Shown: positions 34,647 to 45,900 of the stretch, piece by piece
Layout of the letters: every line of letters starts with the position of its first letter
Numbering within the stretch: position 1 is the stretch's first letter
Assembly: GCF_964340395.1 (NCBI RefSeq)
Contig: NC_135569.1
Span: 3,887,540 to 3,951,539, forward strand
Source of the DNA: Glandiceps talaboti
Lineage: Eukaryota > Hemichordata > Enteropneusta > Spengelidae
Length of the DNA: 64,000 bases
Reading direction: 5' to 3'
Made by a program: the position numbers and the translations under genes
The notes under the pieces: generated by a model
Databases searched by the model: none
Told to the model about the DNA's origin: nothing
What the model saw: the letters and a program-made list of their open reading frames with translations, nothing else

Positions 34647-34999
34647 ACCTTCCTCATCTATCGCCTTTCATTTCCCTTACATTCACCTTCCATTACTTTA
34701 AACTGCCACCGTGACGTCAATGGTGGCTGAAGTGTACTGGCATATTGCTGACATCATACCATGAACTCAAGAACAATATAATGTCATTGCAATCTACCGA
34801 ACACCTCAAAGTTTTGTAACGTTTACATGAGCATTACTATTTTTTCAGAAACAAGTTCAATATTGAAGGAAAGAAACTTCTTCCCCAGATTGCTGTTCAC
34901 ACAGTTTCGATATCCATTTATAAATATACAGTAAGAAACACAGTGTATTAGCCCCCCCCCCCCCTGCACATAAACATGTAGACAATTGGGACAATTTTG

Positions 35000-35430
35000 T
35001 TTATCAAATAACCAAGGATATATTCACTAGAATTGGTCATTTGCTTATAAAAAGACATTGTATCTGTCAATTAGTGGTCAATATTATATGTAGGTAGTGT
35101 AGTGGCAAGTTTAAATCTTGAGTGAAAGCAAGGTTTCAAATCTGTCACAATGTTAAAACTGCAATATATTTTTGATCATTCACTGGATGTTTAAAAAATA
35201 CAAACAATTATACATAATTGTATATGTCATTAAGTAGTCGATTTTATCCATAAACAGTACAGAGACAAGTTGAAATCTTGAGCGCCGTTGAGGGCGCTAA
35301 TTTATGGGTGCGGACCAAAAATATCAATTTTAATATATTTATTATGCATATAGCTACACAAAGCACGTTTATCTAAATGTGATGGAATACATTTCAGGGT
35401 GTACAATGTTATAAGTAAGTTATTGTACAA
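35000..35430 (-). repeat. ~440-bp dispersed element, outer copy of right arm
   Basis: Inverted counterpart of 15372-15815 (gttgagggcgctaatttatg, gggtgcggacc). It lies just beyond the last tail exon. Confidence 0.65.
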
Positions 35431-35499
35431 ATAGTTTTCTTAGTACCTTATTGTTGTTACGTAAATTTAATCGAACCCTGAATGGGGTTCGAACCCTGA

Positions 35500-35546
35500 C
35501 CGAGGGTTGTCGGTGGCCGAGTGGTTAAACCACTTGCCTCTTACCA
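35500..35546 (+). mobile_element. tRNA-like SINE fragment
   Basis: gtcggtggccgagtggttaa matches the 5' half and A box of a tRNA-Ser/Leu type gene, followed by ccacttgcctcttacc. The anticodon arm and 3' half of a functional tRNA are missing. A B-box-like ggttcgaaccc lies upstream (35484), not downstream. I read it as a truncated or rearranged tRNA-derived SINE, not a tRNA gene. Confidence 0.45.
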
Positions 35547-35549
35547 CTG

Positions 35550-36280
35550 TTAGAGATTTGTAATGAAGAGAAGACTATTGAAATATTATTCACTAAGCCA
35601 GTTATTTATTTAATTTATGAATCAATCTATTTACAAATGAGATGGAAAATTCCACCATTGCAGATATTCAGACCAACTTTACTGTGGGTATGACTTGATG
35701 TATGCCGGGTAAGATAACATATATGCTTATGCACAATCGAATATACAAATAGATTAATTTTAACAAGCATTGGAAATCAAGCACAGTTTAAAATCAATCA
35801 AACATTTATTTGAATATTTATATTCCCTTTGTTCCCAGGATTTACATAAAATAATAAAATACATATAGTGTACACGTAGAATTTAGGTGTTTTTCGAAAC
35901 TACGGAATTTATTCATACGTAATTCCTGACCAGACCTTCAATTTCTGACGTTGGTGGTGATCTCACAAGTTAAACGAGCATGTATTTTAGGTACCTTACA
36001 CGATATGAAGCACCAATTATGCTATATTTTACATTCCACACCCTAATAACATATCATTACAGGTTAATAGCTTGATACGCATGGTTTACTTTTGTGACTT
36101 TTAAATGTTGAATGATTGTTTTTATCTCCTAGGTGTCTCCAAGATCCAACAACAATGCCATACTGTGTTTGTGTAATCGTCTTACTCAATTGACATAGTA
36201 TCACATGATGATATCCGTGACATTGGGAATACAGAAGAGATGTTTGAAATCAGCATCCTGTTCTCTGGGTGTACTTGACA
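35550..36280. other. AT-rich intergenic DNA, no gene seen
   Basis: No exon-like frame, RNA or repeat structure is evident. Confidence 0.4.
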
Positions 36281-36283
36281 CTC

Positions 36284-36296
36284 ATACATACATACA

Positions 36297-36330
<34 letters not shown>

Positions 36331-36432
36331 CATACATACATACATACGTACATACATACATACATACATACATACATACATACATACATACATACATACA
36401 TACATACATACATACATACATACACACATGCA
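36284..36432. repeat. (CATA)n microsatellite
   Basis: Interrupted tetranucleotide tract. The 36480-36980 stretch after it is AT-rich and featureless. Confidence 0.9.
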
Positions 36433-36990
36433 TACATACACATACATGCACAGACACAAACAAACAAACATATTGTTAATTAATATTATGCAATGTAAAT
36501 TTTGTAATTATAAAGAAGACTACAGTCTACAAGTATATATAAGTATGTGTTGTTCTTGCAAATATCACAGTTCATCAAATAGTTGTGTTTAGACAATTTT
36601 ATCATAATTTTATGTAAGTAATATTAGTTTGTTAATATATATGAAGATTGTCACGGTCATTTAAAAAATATGGACATGTTGCACTTTACATAGTTCAAGA
36701 TTATTAATGGACGTAACAACTTTGAATAATGTAATTTAATTTATGTAAATATGCGAAACATGCAAATATATTTCATGTAATTAGACGGCATAAATATAAT
36801 TGAAATGTATTTTCCGTTTGTATTTCCTTGTAGAATCGTTCGTTCGTTATTCGTTTGTCAGTTATACAGCGCTCTTATAGGACGCTACAATGAACAGCAA
36901 TTAAAGACTTTGAACTTTATAACAACGTGTCTCTGAAGTAGCTTGAGTGATCGGACAGGGAGTGACAGAGGTAGGACTAGTAGATCCTAC

Positions 36991-36991
36991 A

Positions 36992-37022
<31 letters not shown>

Positions 37023-37060
37023 TGTATGTATGTATGTATGTATGTATGTACGTACGTGTG

Positions 37061-37092
<32 letters not shown>

Positions 37093-37303
37093 TGTGTGTA
37101 TGCATGCATGCATGCATGCATGCATGTATGTATGTATGTATGTATGGATGTATGTATGTATGTATGTATGTACGTACGTACGTGTGTGCGTGCGTGCGTG
37201 CGTGCGTGCGTGTATGTATGCATGCATGCATGCATGCATGCATGCATGCATGCATGCATGCATGTATGTATGTATGTATGTATGTATGTATGTATGTATG
37301 TAT
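36991..37303. repeat. Mosaic microsatellite TATG / TGCG / TGCA
   Basis: Successive blocks of (TATG)n, (GT)n, (GTGC)n and (ATGC)n occur twice in the same order: 36991-37120 and 37121-37300. The tract itself appears to have been duplicated. It generates long false frames on both strands. Confidence 0.9.
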
Positions 37304-37387
37304 ATTGATTTCCCCCATGTCAAATGGTTAACCAAGTGTAAAGGTCAAATATCGACGTGTTATCTACACAAACAACACAGCACTCAC

Positions 37388-37523
37388 CAGCAAATGCACA
37401 GAAAGGATTGCGGTCAGCTCTCAGGTGACTGGCAAAAGAGGGTATTTTCTCCCAATTCTGATTAGTCCAGTCATATATGTAAAGGTAGGTATTATACGCT
37501 TGATGATCAGCTGAAAATTTCAT
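37388..37523 (-). CDS. Candidate 5' coding exon of an unidentified gene
   Basis: From an ATG at 37523 the frame MKFSADHQAYNTYLYIYDWT, NQNWEKIPSFASHLRAD, RNPFCAFA reaches a good donor (CTG|gtgagtg at 37387). Composition is protein-like, with Trp, Tyr and charged residues. No continuing exon was found to the left, where microsatellites begin, and I do not recognise the family. Confidence 0.3.
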
Positions 37524-37539
37524 GACTGCCCGCACGACT

Positions 37540-38217
37540 GTTCATTTTTAACGATGCAGTTCTCGCGAGACACACGCAGCAACCTTATTGCTTACCGACC
37601 GGGGTCAAATTGTAGTGGCTCCTTGAGGCTTTGTGATCTGATGTTCTACTCAATGATGGTCATGATAAAAAAAATGACTTTGTTTAGGTGTTTATGAATA
37701 TTCAAAAACCACTATAACACGTGTTTGATGCGGCATTATTTTCTATCCTTGCTGACGGGTAACTGTAGACCCACCTTCAGTACGTGACAATGTGAAGGCA
37801 AGGACTGACCCTAAAAGTTGGCATTTGACTCCAGGATTCAAAAATGGGGATGAATGCCAAGATTAGAAATATCGAATATTTATAATGGGAGGTTATTTCG
37901 GATTTCTTTTTCGGCCGAACACGGAATAGGACCCCAGTCACGGACTCTATAAATTGTATAGTTATGATACTGACATTATATAATAGGTATCTGTCGCCCG
38001 TTGATGGCGCTCTTCTATGTCAGTCAAGGTCATTAATGTATATGTATATGTATGTATGTATGTGTTTGTGTGTGTGTGTGTGTGTACAGATTGTGAGCAA
38101 ATACTGGCGACTTTCATCGTTTGGTCTCACCCCCCCCCCCACCGACCGTACTAGAAATATGGGTATTTACATTGATTACATTTATTTTTCCAGTATTTGT
38201 AACCTCCACACATCAAA
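37540..38217. other. Upstream region of the sulfotransferase-like gene
   Basis: Holds a short (TG)n tract (about 38042-38086) and a C run (38131-38140). A possible 3' splice site (ttatttttccag at about 38192) just before the ATG suggests a 5'UTR intron. Confidence 0.4.
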
Positions 38218-38997
38218 ATGTCTCAACAACGAATCATCATATGGACCACGGTACGAGCTATGTCAACTGCAATTCAACGTGTACTTGTAAACTCCCCGGA
38301 TGTCAAAGCCTACCAAGAATTGTATTCAGATGCATTTTTCCATGGTGCCGATAGAATTGGCAAATTACGTATCAATACACCAGTTACACCAGGCTTCAAG
38401 TTTCAAGAAATTAAGGATAAACTTGAAAGTACTGATATAAAGGAACGCTATGTGGTTTTGAAAGATTTTGCAGAAGCTGTTTTACCTAAACTGGAGTACC
38501 TACCTGTTGGATATACACACACATTTCTTATCCGCAACCCGAAGAAAGTTCTTGCTTCACTCTACAAGTTAGGGCAAAAATATCCCAATGAATGGGAGTC
38601 TGATTTGCTTGATGATCACTTTTCTAGCGCCAAGGCATTATGGGAGTTATTTCAGTATCTTTCAAGTCACGTGACACAGCAACCAATCATCGTCATCGAT
38701 GCTGATGATGTCCGAAATGATCCACCAATAATGTTCAAGAAATATTGCGATGCTGTCGGACTGCATTTCGACGAAAGTATGCTGCACTGGGAGGCAAATA
38801 CAAGACCGGATTTCTTAAGTCCATTTTGGGAGAATTGGTTTACCGACATTATAAAAAGTGATGGTTTTAAGAAGCGGTCACCAGGGCAACCTAATGTTGA
38901 TGTAGATGTATCAGTTTTGCCAAGAGAATTTCAAGAAGTGATAGAAGAATCAATGCCTTATTACAACAAATTGTACGAAATACGACTGCATCTTTGA
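38218..38997 (+). CDS. Sulfotransferase-like P-loop protein
   Basis: 259 residues in one exon. The start ATG has AAA before it, a good Kozak context. The N-terminus IIIWTTVRAMSTAIQRVL aligns with the TPRSxST-type 5'-phosphosulfate-binding loop seen in a family of cytosolic sulfotransferase-fold proteins, often annotated in marine animals as branched-chain-aminotransferase-like. FLIRNPKKVLASLYKL matches the 3'-phosphate-binding region (RxPxxxxxS). The segment MFKKYCDAVGLHFDESMLHW and the Trp-rich part after it are also typical. There is no signal peptide or membrane segment. The loop is non-canonical (TVRAMST), so PAPS binding is likely but not certain. The substrate is unknown. Confidence 0.7.
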   Translation: MSQQRIIIWTTVRAMSTAIQRVLVNSPDVKAYQELYSDAFFHGADRIGKLRINTPVTPGFKFQEIKDKLESTDIKERYVVLKDFAEAVLPKLEYLPVGYTHTFLIRNPKKVLASLYKLGQKYPNEWESDLLDDHFSSAKALWELFQYLSSHVTQQPIIVIDADDVRNDPPIMFKKYCDAVGLHFDESMLHWEANTRPDFLSPFWENWFTDIIKSDGFKKRSPGQPNVDVDVSVLPREFQEVIEESMPYYNKLYEIRLHL

Positions 38998-39288
38998 GTA
39001 ACTACACAATACTTAAAGAGGAATAAATCACACTATGTTTATACGAGTGACCTGCAATTTGTAATTATGGTTACAAGGTGGGAATCCATCACTAAATCTA
39101 CTTCAGAATAATACCTCTATGCATACGAAAAAGACAAATTTCTACAAGTTGTAGAAGACATAAGTATTATCTTTGTATATTAGCATAACAAATGATAAAA
39201 CACACTTCTGTGCTGGTAACATGATTTACAACATAACAATTCTGTTCTTGATCTTGGTGACAGGGGATTTTTTTTCAAAAGTGATACC

Positions 39289-39292
<4 letters not shown>

Positions 39293-39337
<45 letters not shown>

Positions 39338-39351
39338 ACGCGCACGCACAC

Positions 39352-39382
<31 letters not shown>

Positions 39383-39597
39383 TGTATGCATGTATGTATG
39401 TATGTATGTATGTATGTATGTATGTGTGTGTGTATGTATGTATGTATGTATGTATGTATGTATGTATGTATGTATGTATGTTTGTATGTATGTATGTATG
39501 TATGTATGTATGTATGTATGTGCGTGTGAGTGTGTGTGTGTGTGCGAGTGAGTGTGTGTGACGTGTATGTATGTATGTATGTATGTATGTATGTATG

Positions 39598-39671
<74 letters not shown>

Positions 39672-39680
39672 GTGTGTGTG
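39293..39680. repeat. (CA)n-(TATG)n-(TG)n-(TATG)n-(CA)n microsatellite cluster
   Basis: About 390 bp of simple repeats. CA tracts at the start and end flank (TATG)n, so reading frames on both strands are artefacts. The 39000-39290 stretch before it is AT-rich 3' flank of the sulfotransferase-like gene. Confidence 0.95.
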
Positions 39681-39930
39681 TGACTGGTAGTTGTTCATAA
39701 ACACATCCACGGAGAGGTGCTAAAATTGTATACATCGTGTATGATATGATTTGTTTTCATATACAAATATACATACATATATACACTTATCACTCTATAC
39801 CCTTTTGAGTCATTTTAGGTAATATTTCCTGGGATAGTTTGGCAATACTGTGTATGAAAATAAGTACATGTATTGTTTATATAATATTAAAAGCTTTTCA
39901 CTTGGTTCAAGCACTTTTACCCGTCAAAAA

Positions 39931-42900
39931 CACATCACTCACTCTAGTAGACACTTTCATTGAATAATTTCCCATTGCAGATACATATTCATCTTAACTT
40001 ATCAAAAATCCCTCCTAAATTGCAATAAAAACTTTGAAAATACGATTTACTTGGGCCATGGACACCTGTTGCTGTTGACAATACAAAGAAACTGACATTT
40101 TTTTTTCATCTCTTACGTAATAAGTCGTTTTTACCCTACGAACATGCAGTCCCAACTAGCTGCCGATCTGAAATATTGACTCAGTACCTAGGATGAGGCG
40201 CCCTCACTGTCACACATCATCTCTAATCCTGAGGAGACTTTAAAAATTTCCCAAAAAATTATTCATTAGGCGATGAAACGCAAAATTTCTGGTATCAGAT
40301 AACACCACAGGCAAGAGAGAAACCAAACATTAACGGGTATGGTTTTGAAGTGTTAATAGGGGCATTACAAGCTCGGTAATCACCTTTCGTAGTTTTCAAG
40401 GCATTCTTTTGTTCAAACGTAGGCCGAAGGTTACCGAGAATTCCGTGATTTGCTCCTGTTTGCTCTTCGGGAATCCTCGGTCTTGCATGCTGTGGCAAGC
40501 CGCAAGAGGCGGCCGATGATTCCCGAAGAGCAAAAAGGAGCAAATCACGGAATTCTCGGTAACCTTCGGCCTACGTTTGAACAAAAGAATGCCTTGCAAA
40601 CTACCAGAGACGATTACCGAGCTTGTAATCCCCCTAATAACACCTAGACCTAATAGCAATTCTTGTTATGTTTCTATCTTGTCTGTGATGCTATCTGATA
40701 CCCGTAATTTGGAGTTTCGGAGCCTCATGAATAATTTTTTTGAGAAATTTATAAGACGGGTCTAGAGTGAGTGGTGTGTGAGGGCGCCGCATCACGGCTA
40801 ATGGGTGGGATAACGTACTGAGTCAATATTTCAGATGGGTAGCTAGTTCAAGCTGTTTGAAATTGTGTGCTCTAACACATCACTCACTCTAGACACTTTC
40901 ATTCAATAATTTCCCATTGCAGATATATATTTATCTTAACTTATCAAAAATCCCTCCTAAATTGCAATAAAAACTTTGAAAATACGATTTACTTGGGCCA
41001 TGGACACCTGTTGCTGTTGACAATACAAAGAAACTGACATTTTTGTTCATCTCTTACGTAATAAGTCGTTTTTACCCTACGAACATGCAGTCCCAACTAG
41101 CTGCCGATCTGAAATATTGACTCAGTACCTAGGATGAGGCGCCCTCACTGTCACACATCATCTCTAATCCTGAGGAGACTTTAAAAATTTCCCAAAAAAT
41201 TATTCATGAGGCGATGAAACGCAAAATTTCTGGTATCAGATAACACCACAGGCAAGAGAGAAACCAAACATTAACGGGTATGGTTTTGAAGTGTTAATAG
41301 GGGCATTACAAGCTCGGTAATCACCTTTCGTAGTTTTCAAGGCATTCTTTTGTTCAAACGTAGGCCGAAGGTTACCGAGAATTCCGTGATTTGCTCCTTT
41401 TTGCTCTTCGGGAATCCTCGGTCTTGCATGCTGTGGCAAGCCGCAAGAGGCGGCCGATGATTCCCGAAGAGCAAAAAGGAGCAAATCACGGAATTCTCGG
41501 TAACCTTCGGCCTACGTTTGAACAAAAGAATGCCTTGCAAACTACCAGAGACGATTACCGAGCTTGTAATCCCCCTAATAACACCTAGACCTAATAGCAA
41601 TTCTTGTTATGTTTCTATCTTGTCTGTGATGCTCTCTGATACCCGTAATTTGGAGTTTCGGAGCCTCATGAATAATTTTTTTGAGAAATTTATAAGACGG
41701 GTCGAGAGTGAGTGGTGTGTGAGGGCGCCGCATCACGGCTAATGGGTGGGATAACGTACTGAGTCAATATTTCAGATGGGTAGCTGCTAGTTCAAGCTGT
41801 TTGAAATTGTGTGCTCTAACACATCACTCACTCTAGACACTTTCATTCAATAATTTCCCATTGCAGATATATATTTATCTTAACTTATCAAAAATCCCTC
41901 CTAAATTGCAATAAAAACTTTGAAAATACGATTTACATGGGCCATGGACACCTGTTGCTGTTGACAATACAAAGAAACTGACATTTTTGTTCATCTCTTA
42001 CGTAATAAGTCGTTTTTACCCTACGAACATGCAGTCCCAACTCGCTGCCGATCTGAAATATTGACTCAGTACCTAGGATGAGGCGCCCTCACTGTCACAC
42101 ATCATCTCTAATCCTGAGGAGACTTTAAAAATTTCCCAAAAAATTATTCATGAGGCGATGAAACGCAAAATTTCTGGTATCAGATAACACCACAGGCAAG
42201 AGAGAAACCAAACATTAACGGGTATGGTTTTGAAGTGTTAATAGGGGCATTACAAGCTCGGTAATCACCTTTCGTAGTTTTCAAGGCATTCTTTTGTTCA
42301 AACATAGGCCGAAGGTTACCGAGAATTCCGTGATTTGCTCCTTTTTGCTCTTCGGGAATCCTCGGTCTTGCATGCTGTGGCAAGCCGCAAGAGGCGGCCG
42401 ATGATTCCCGAAGAGCAAAAAGGAGCAAATCACGGAATTCTCGGTAACCTTCGGCCTACGTTTGAACAAAAGAATGCCTTGCAAACTACCAGAGACGATT
42501 ACCGAGCTTGTAATCCCCCTAATAACACCTAGACCTAATAGCAATTCTTGTTATGTTTCTATCTTGTCTGTGATGCTATCTGATACCCGTAATTTGGAGT
42601 TTCGGAGCCTCATGAATAATTTTTTTGAGAAATTTATAAGACGGGTCTAGAGTGAGTGGTGTGTGAGGGCGCCGCATCACGGCTAATGGGTGGGATAACG
42701 TACTGAGTCAATGATATTTCAGATGGGTAGCTAGTTCAAGCTGTTTGAAATTGTGTGCTCTAACACATCACTCACTCTAGACACTTTCATTCAATAATTT
42801 CCCATTGCAGATATATATTTATCTTAACTTATCAAAAATCCCTCCTAAATTGCAATAAAAACTTTGAAAATACGATTTACTTGGGCCATGGACACCTGTT

Positions 42901-45900
42901 GCTGTTGACAATACAAAGAAACTGACATTTTTGTTCATCTCTTACGTAATAAGTCGTTTTTACCCTACGAACATGCAGTCCCAACTAGCTGCCGATCTGA
43001 AATATTGACTCAGTACCTAGGATGAGGCGCCCTCACTGTCACACATCATCTCTAATCCTGAGGAGACTTTAAAAATTTCCCAAAAAATTATTCATGAGGC
43101 GATGAAACGCAAAATTTCTTGTATCAGATAACACCACAGGCAAGAGAGAAACCAAACATTAACGGGTATGGTTTTGAAGTGTTAATAGGGGCATTACAAG
43201 CTCGGTAATCACCTTTCGTAGTTTTCAAGGCATTCTTTTGTTCAAACATAGGCCGAAGGTTACCGAGAATTCCGTGATTTGCTCCTGTTTGCTCTTCGGG
43301 AATCCTCGGTCTTGCATGCTGTGGCAAGCCGCAAGAGGCGGCCGATGATTCCCGAAGAGCAAAAAGGAGCAAATCACGGAATTCTCGGTAACCTTCGGCC
43401 TACGTTTGAACAAAAGAATGCCTTGCAAACTACCAGAGACGATTACCGAGCTTGTAATCCCCCTAATAACACCTAGACCTAATAGCAATTCTTGTTATGT
43501 TTCTATCTTGTCTGTGATGCTATCTGATACCCGTAATTTGGAGTTTCGGAGCCTCATGAATAATTTTTTTGAGAAATTTATAAGACGGGTCTAGAGTGAG
43601 TGGTGTGTGAGGGCGCCGCATCACGGCTAATGGGTGGGATAACGTACTGAGTCAATGATATTTCAGATGGGTAGCTAGTTCAAGCTGTTTGAAATTGTGT
43701 GCTCTAACACATCACTCACTCTAGACACTTTCATTCAATAATTTCCCATTGCAGATATATATTTATCTTAACTTATCAAAAATCCCTCCTAAATTGCAAT
43801 AAAAACTTTGAAAATACGATTTACTTGGGCCATGGACACCTGTTGCTGTTGACAATACAAAGAAACTGACATTTTTGTTCATCTCTTACGTAATAAGTCG
43901 TTTTTACCCTACGAACATGCAGTCCCAACTAGCTGCCGATCTGAAATATTGACTCAGTACCTAGGATGAGGCGCCCTCACTGTCACACATCATCTCTAAT
44001 CCTGAGGAGACTTTAAAAATTTCCCAAAAAATTATTCATGAGGCGATGAAACGCAAAATTTCTGGTATCAGATAACACCACAGGCAAGAGAGAAACCAAA
44101 CATTAACGGGTATGGTTTTGAAGTGTTAATAGGGGCATTACAAGCTCGGTAATCACCTTTCGCAGTTTTCAAGGCATTCTTTTGTTCAAACGTAGGCCGA
44201 AGGTTACCGAGAATTCCGTGATTTGCTCCTGTTTGCTCTTCGGGAATCCTCGGTCTTGCATGCTGTGGCAAGCCGCAAGAGGCGGCCGATGATTCCCGAA
44301 GAGCAAAAAGGAGCAAATCACGGAATTCTCGGTAACCTTCGGCCTACGTTTGAACAAAAGAATGCCTTGCAAACTACCAGAGACGATTACCGAGCTTGTA
44401 ATCCCCCTAATAACACCTAGACCTAATAGCAATTCTTGTTATGTTTCTATCTTGTCTGTGATGCTATCTGATACCCGTAATTTGGAGTTTCGGAGCCTCA
44501 TGAATAATTTTTTTGAGAAATTTATAAGACGGGTCGAGAGTGAGTGGTGTGTGAGGGCGCCGCATCACGGCTAATGGGTGGGATAACGTACTGAGTCAAT
44601 ATTTCAGATGGGTAGCTAGTTCAAGCTGTTTGAAATTGTGTGCTCTAACACATCACTCACTCTAGACACTTTCATTCAATAATTTCCCATTGCAGATATA
44701 TATTTATCTTAACTTATCAAAAATCCCTCCTAAATTGCAATAAAAACTTTGAAAATACGATTTACATGGGCCATGGACACCTGTTGCTGTTGACAATACA
44801 AAGAAACTGACATTTTTGTTCATCTCTTACGTAATAAGTCGTTTTTACCCTACGAACATGCAGTCCCAACTCGCTGCCGATCTGAAATATTGACTCAGTA
44901 CCTAGGATGAGGCGCCCTCACTGTCACACATCATCTCTAATCCTGAGGAGACTTTAAAAATTTCCCAAAAAATTATTCATGAGGCGATGAAACGCAAAAT
45001 TTCTGGTATCAGATAACACCACAGGCAAGAGAGAAACCAAACATTAACGGGTATGGTTTTGAAGTGTTAATAGGGGCATTACAAGCTCGGTAATCACCTT
45101 TCGTAGTTTTCAAGGCATTCTTTTGTTCAAACATAGGCCGAAGGTTACCGAGAATTCCGTGATTTGCTCCTTTTTGCTCTTCGGGAATCCTCGGTCTTGC
45201 ATGCTGTGGCAAGCCGCAAGAGGCGGCCGATGATTCCCGAAGAGCAAAAAGGAGCAAATCACGGAATTCTCGGTAACCTTCGGCCTACGTTTGAACAAAA
45301 GAATGCCTTGCAAACTACCAGAGACGATTACCGAGCTTGTAATCCCCCTAATAACACCTAGACCTAATAGCAATTCTTGTTATGTTTCTATCTTGTCTGT
45401 GATGCTATCTGATACCCGTAATTTGGAGTTTCGGAGCCTCATGAATAATTTTTTTGAGAAATTTATAAGACGGGTCTAGAGTGAGTGGTGTGTGAGGGCG
45501 CCGCATCACGGCTAATGGGTGGGATAACGTACTGAGTCAATGATATTTCAGATGGGTAGCTAGTTCAAGCTGTTTGAAATTGTGTGCTCTAACACATCAC
45601 TCACTCTAGACACTTTCATTCAATAATTTCCCATTGCAGATATATATTTATCTTAACTTATCAAAAATCCCTCCTAAATTGCAATAAAAACTTTGAAAAT
45701 ACGATTTACTTGGGCCATGGACACCTGTTGCTGTTGACAATACAAAGAAACTGACATTTTTGTTCATCTCTTACGTAATAAGTCGTTTTTACCCTACGAA
45801 CATTCAGTCCCAACTAGCTGCCGATCTGAAATATTGACTCAGTACCTAGGATGAGGCGCCCTCACTGTCACACATCATCTCTAATCCTGAGGAGACTTTA

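Larger units (their letters stand above)
27530..35465. repeat. Right arm of the ~20-kb imperfect palindrome
   Basis: Reverse complement of 15340-24370, with indels and substitutions throughout, so it is an old duplication or one with allelic-type divergence. The order of all exons and intronic microsatellites is conserved. Confidence 0.9.

Noticed and set aside
35500-35546. Functional tRNA-Ser or tRNA-Leu gene
   Set aside because: Only the 5' half is present and the B box is on the wrong side.
36182-39735. Many MYVCMYVC, HTYIHTYI and CVCVCV frames
   Set aside because: Translations of (TATG)n, (CA)n and related microsatellites; no gene.
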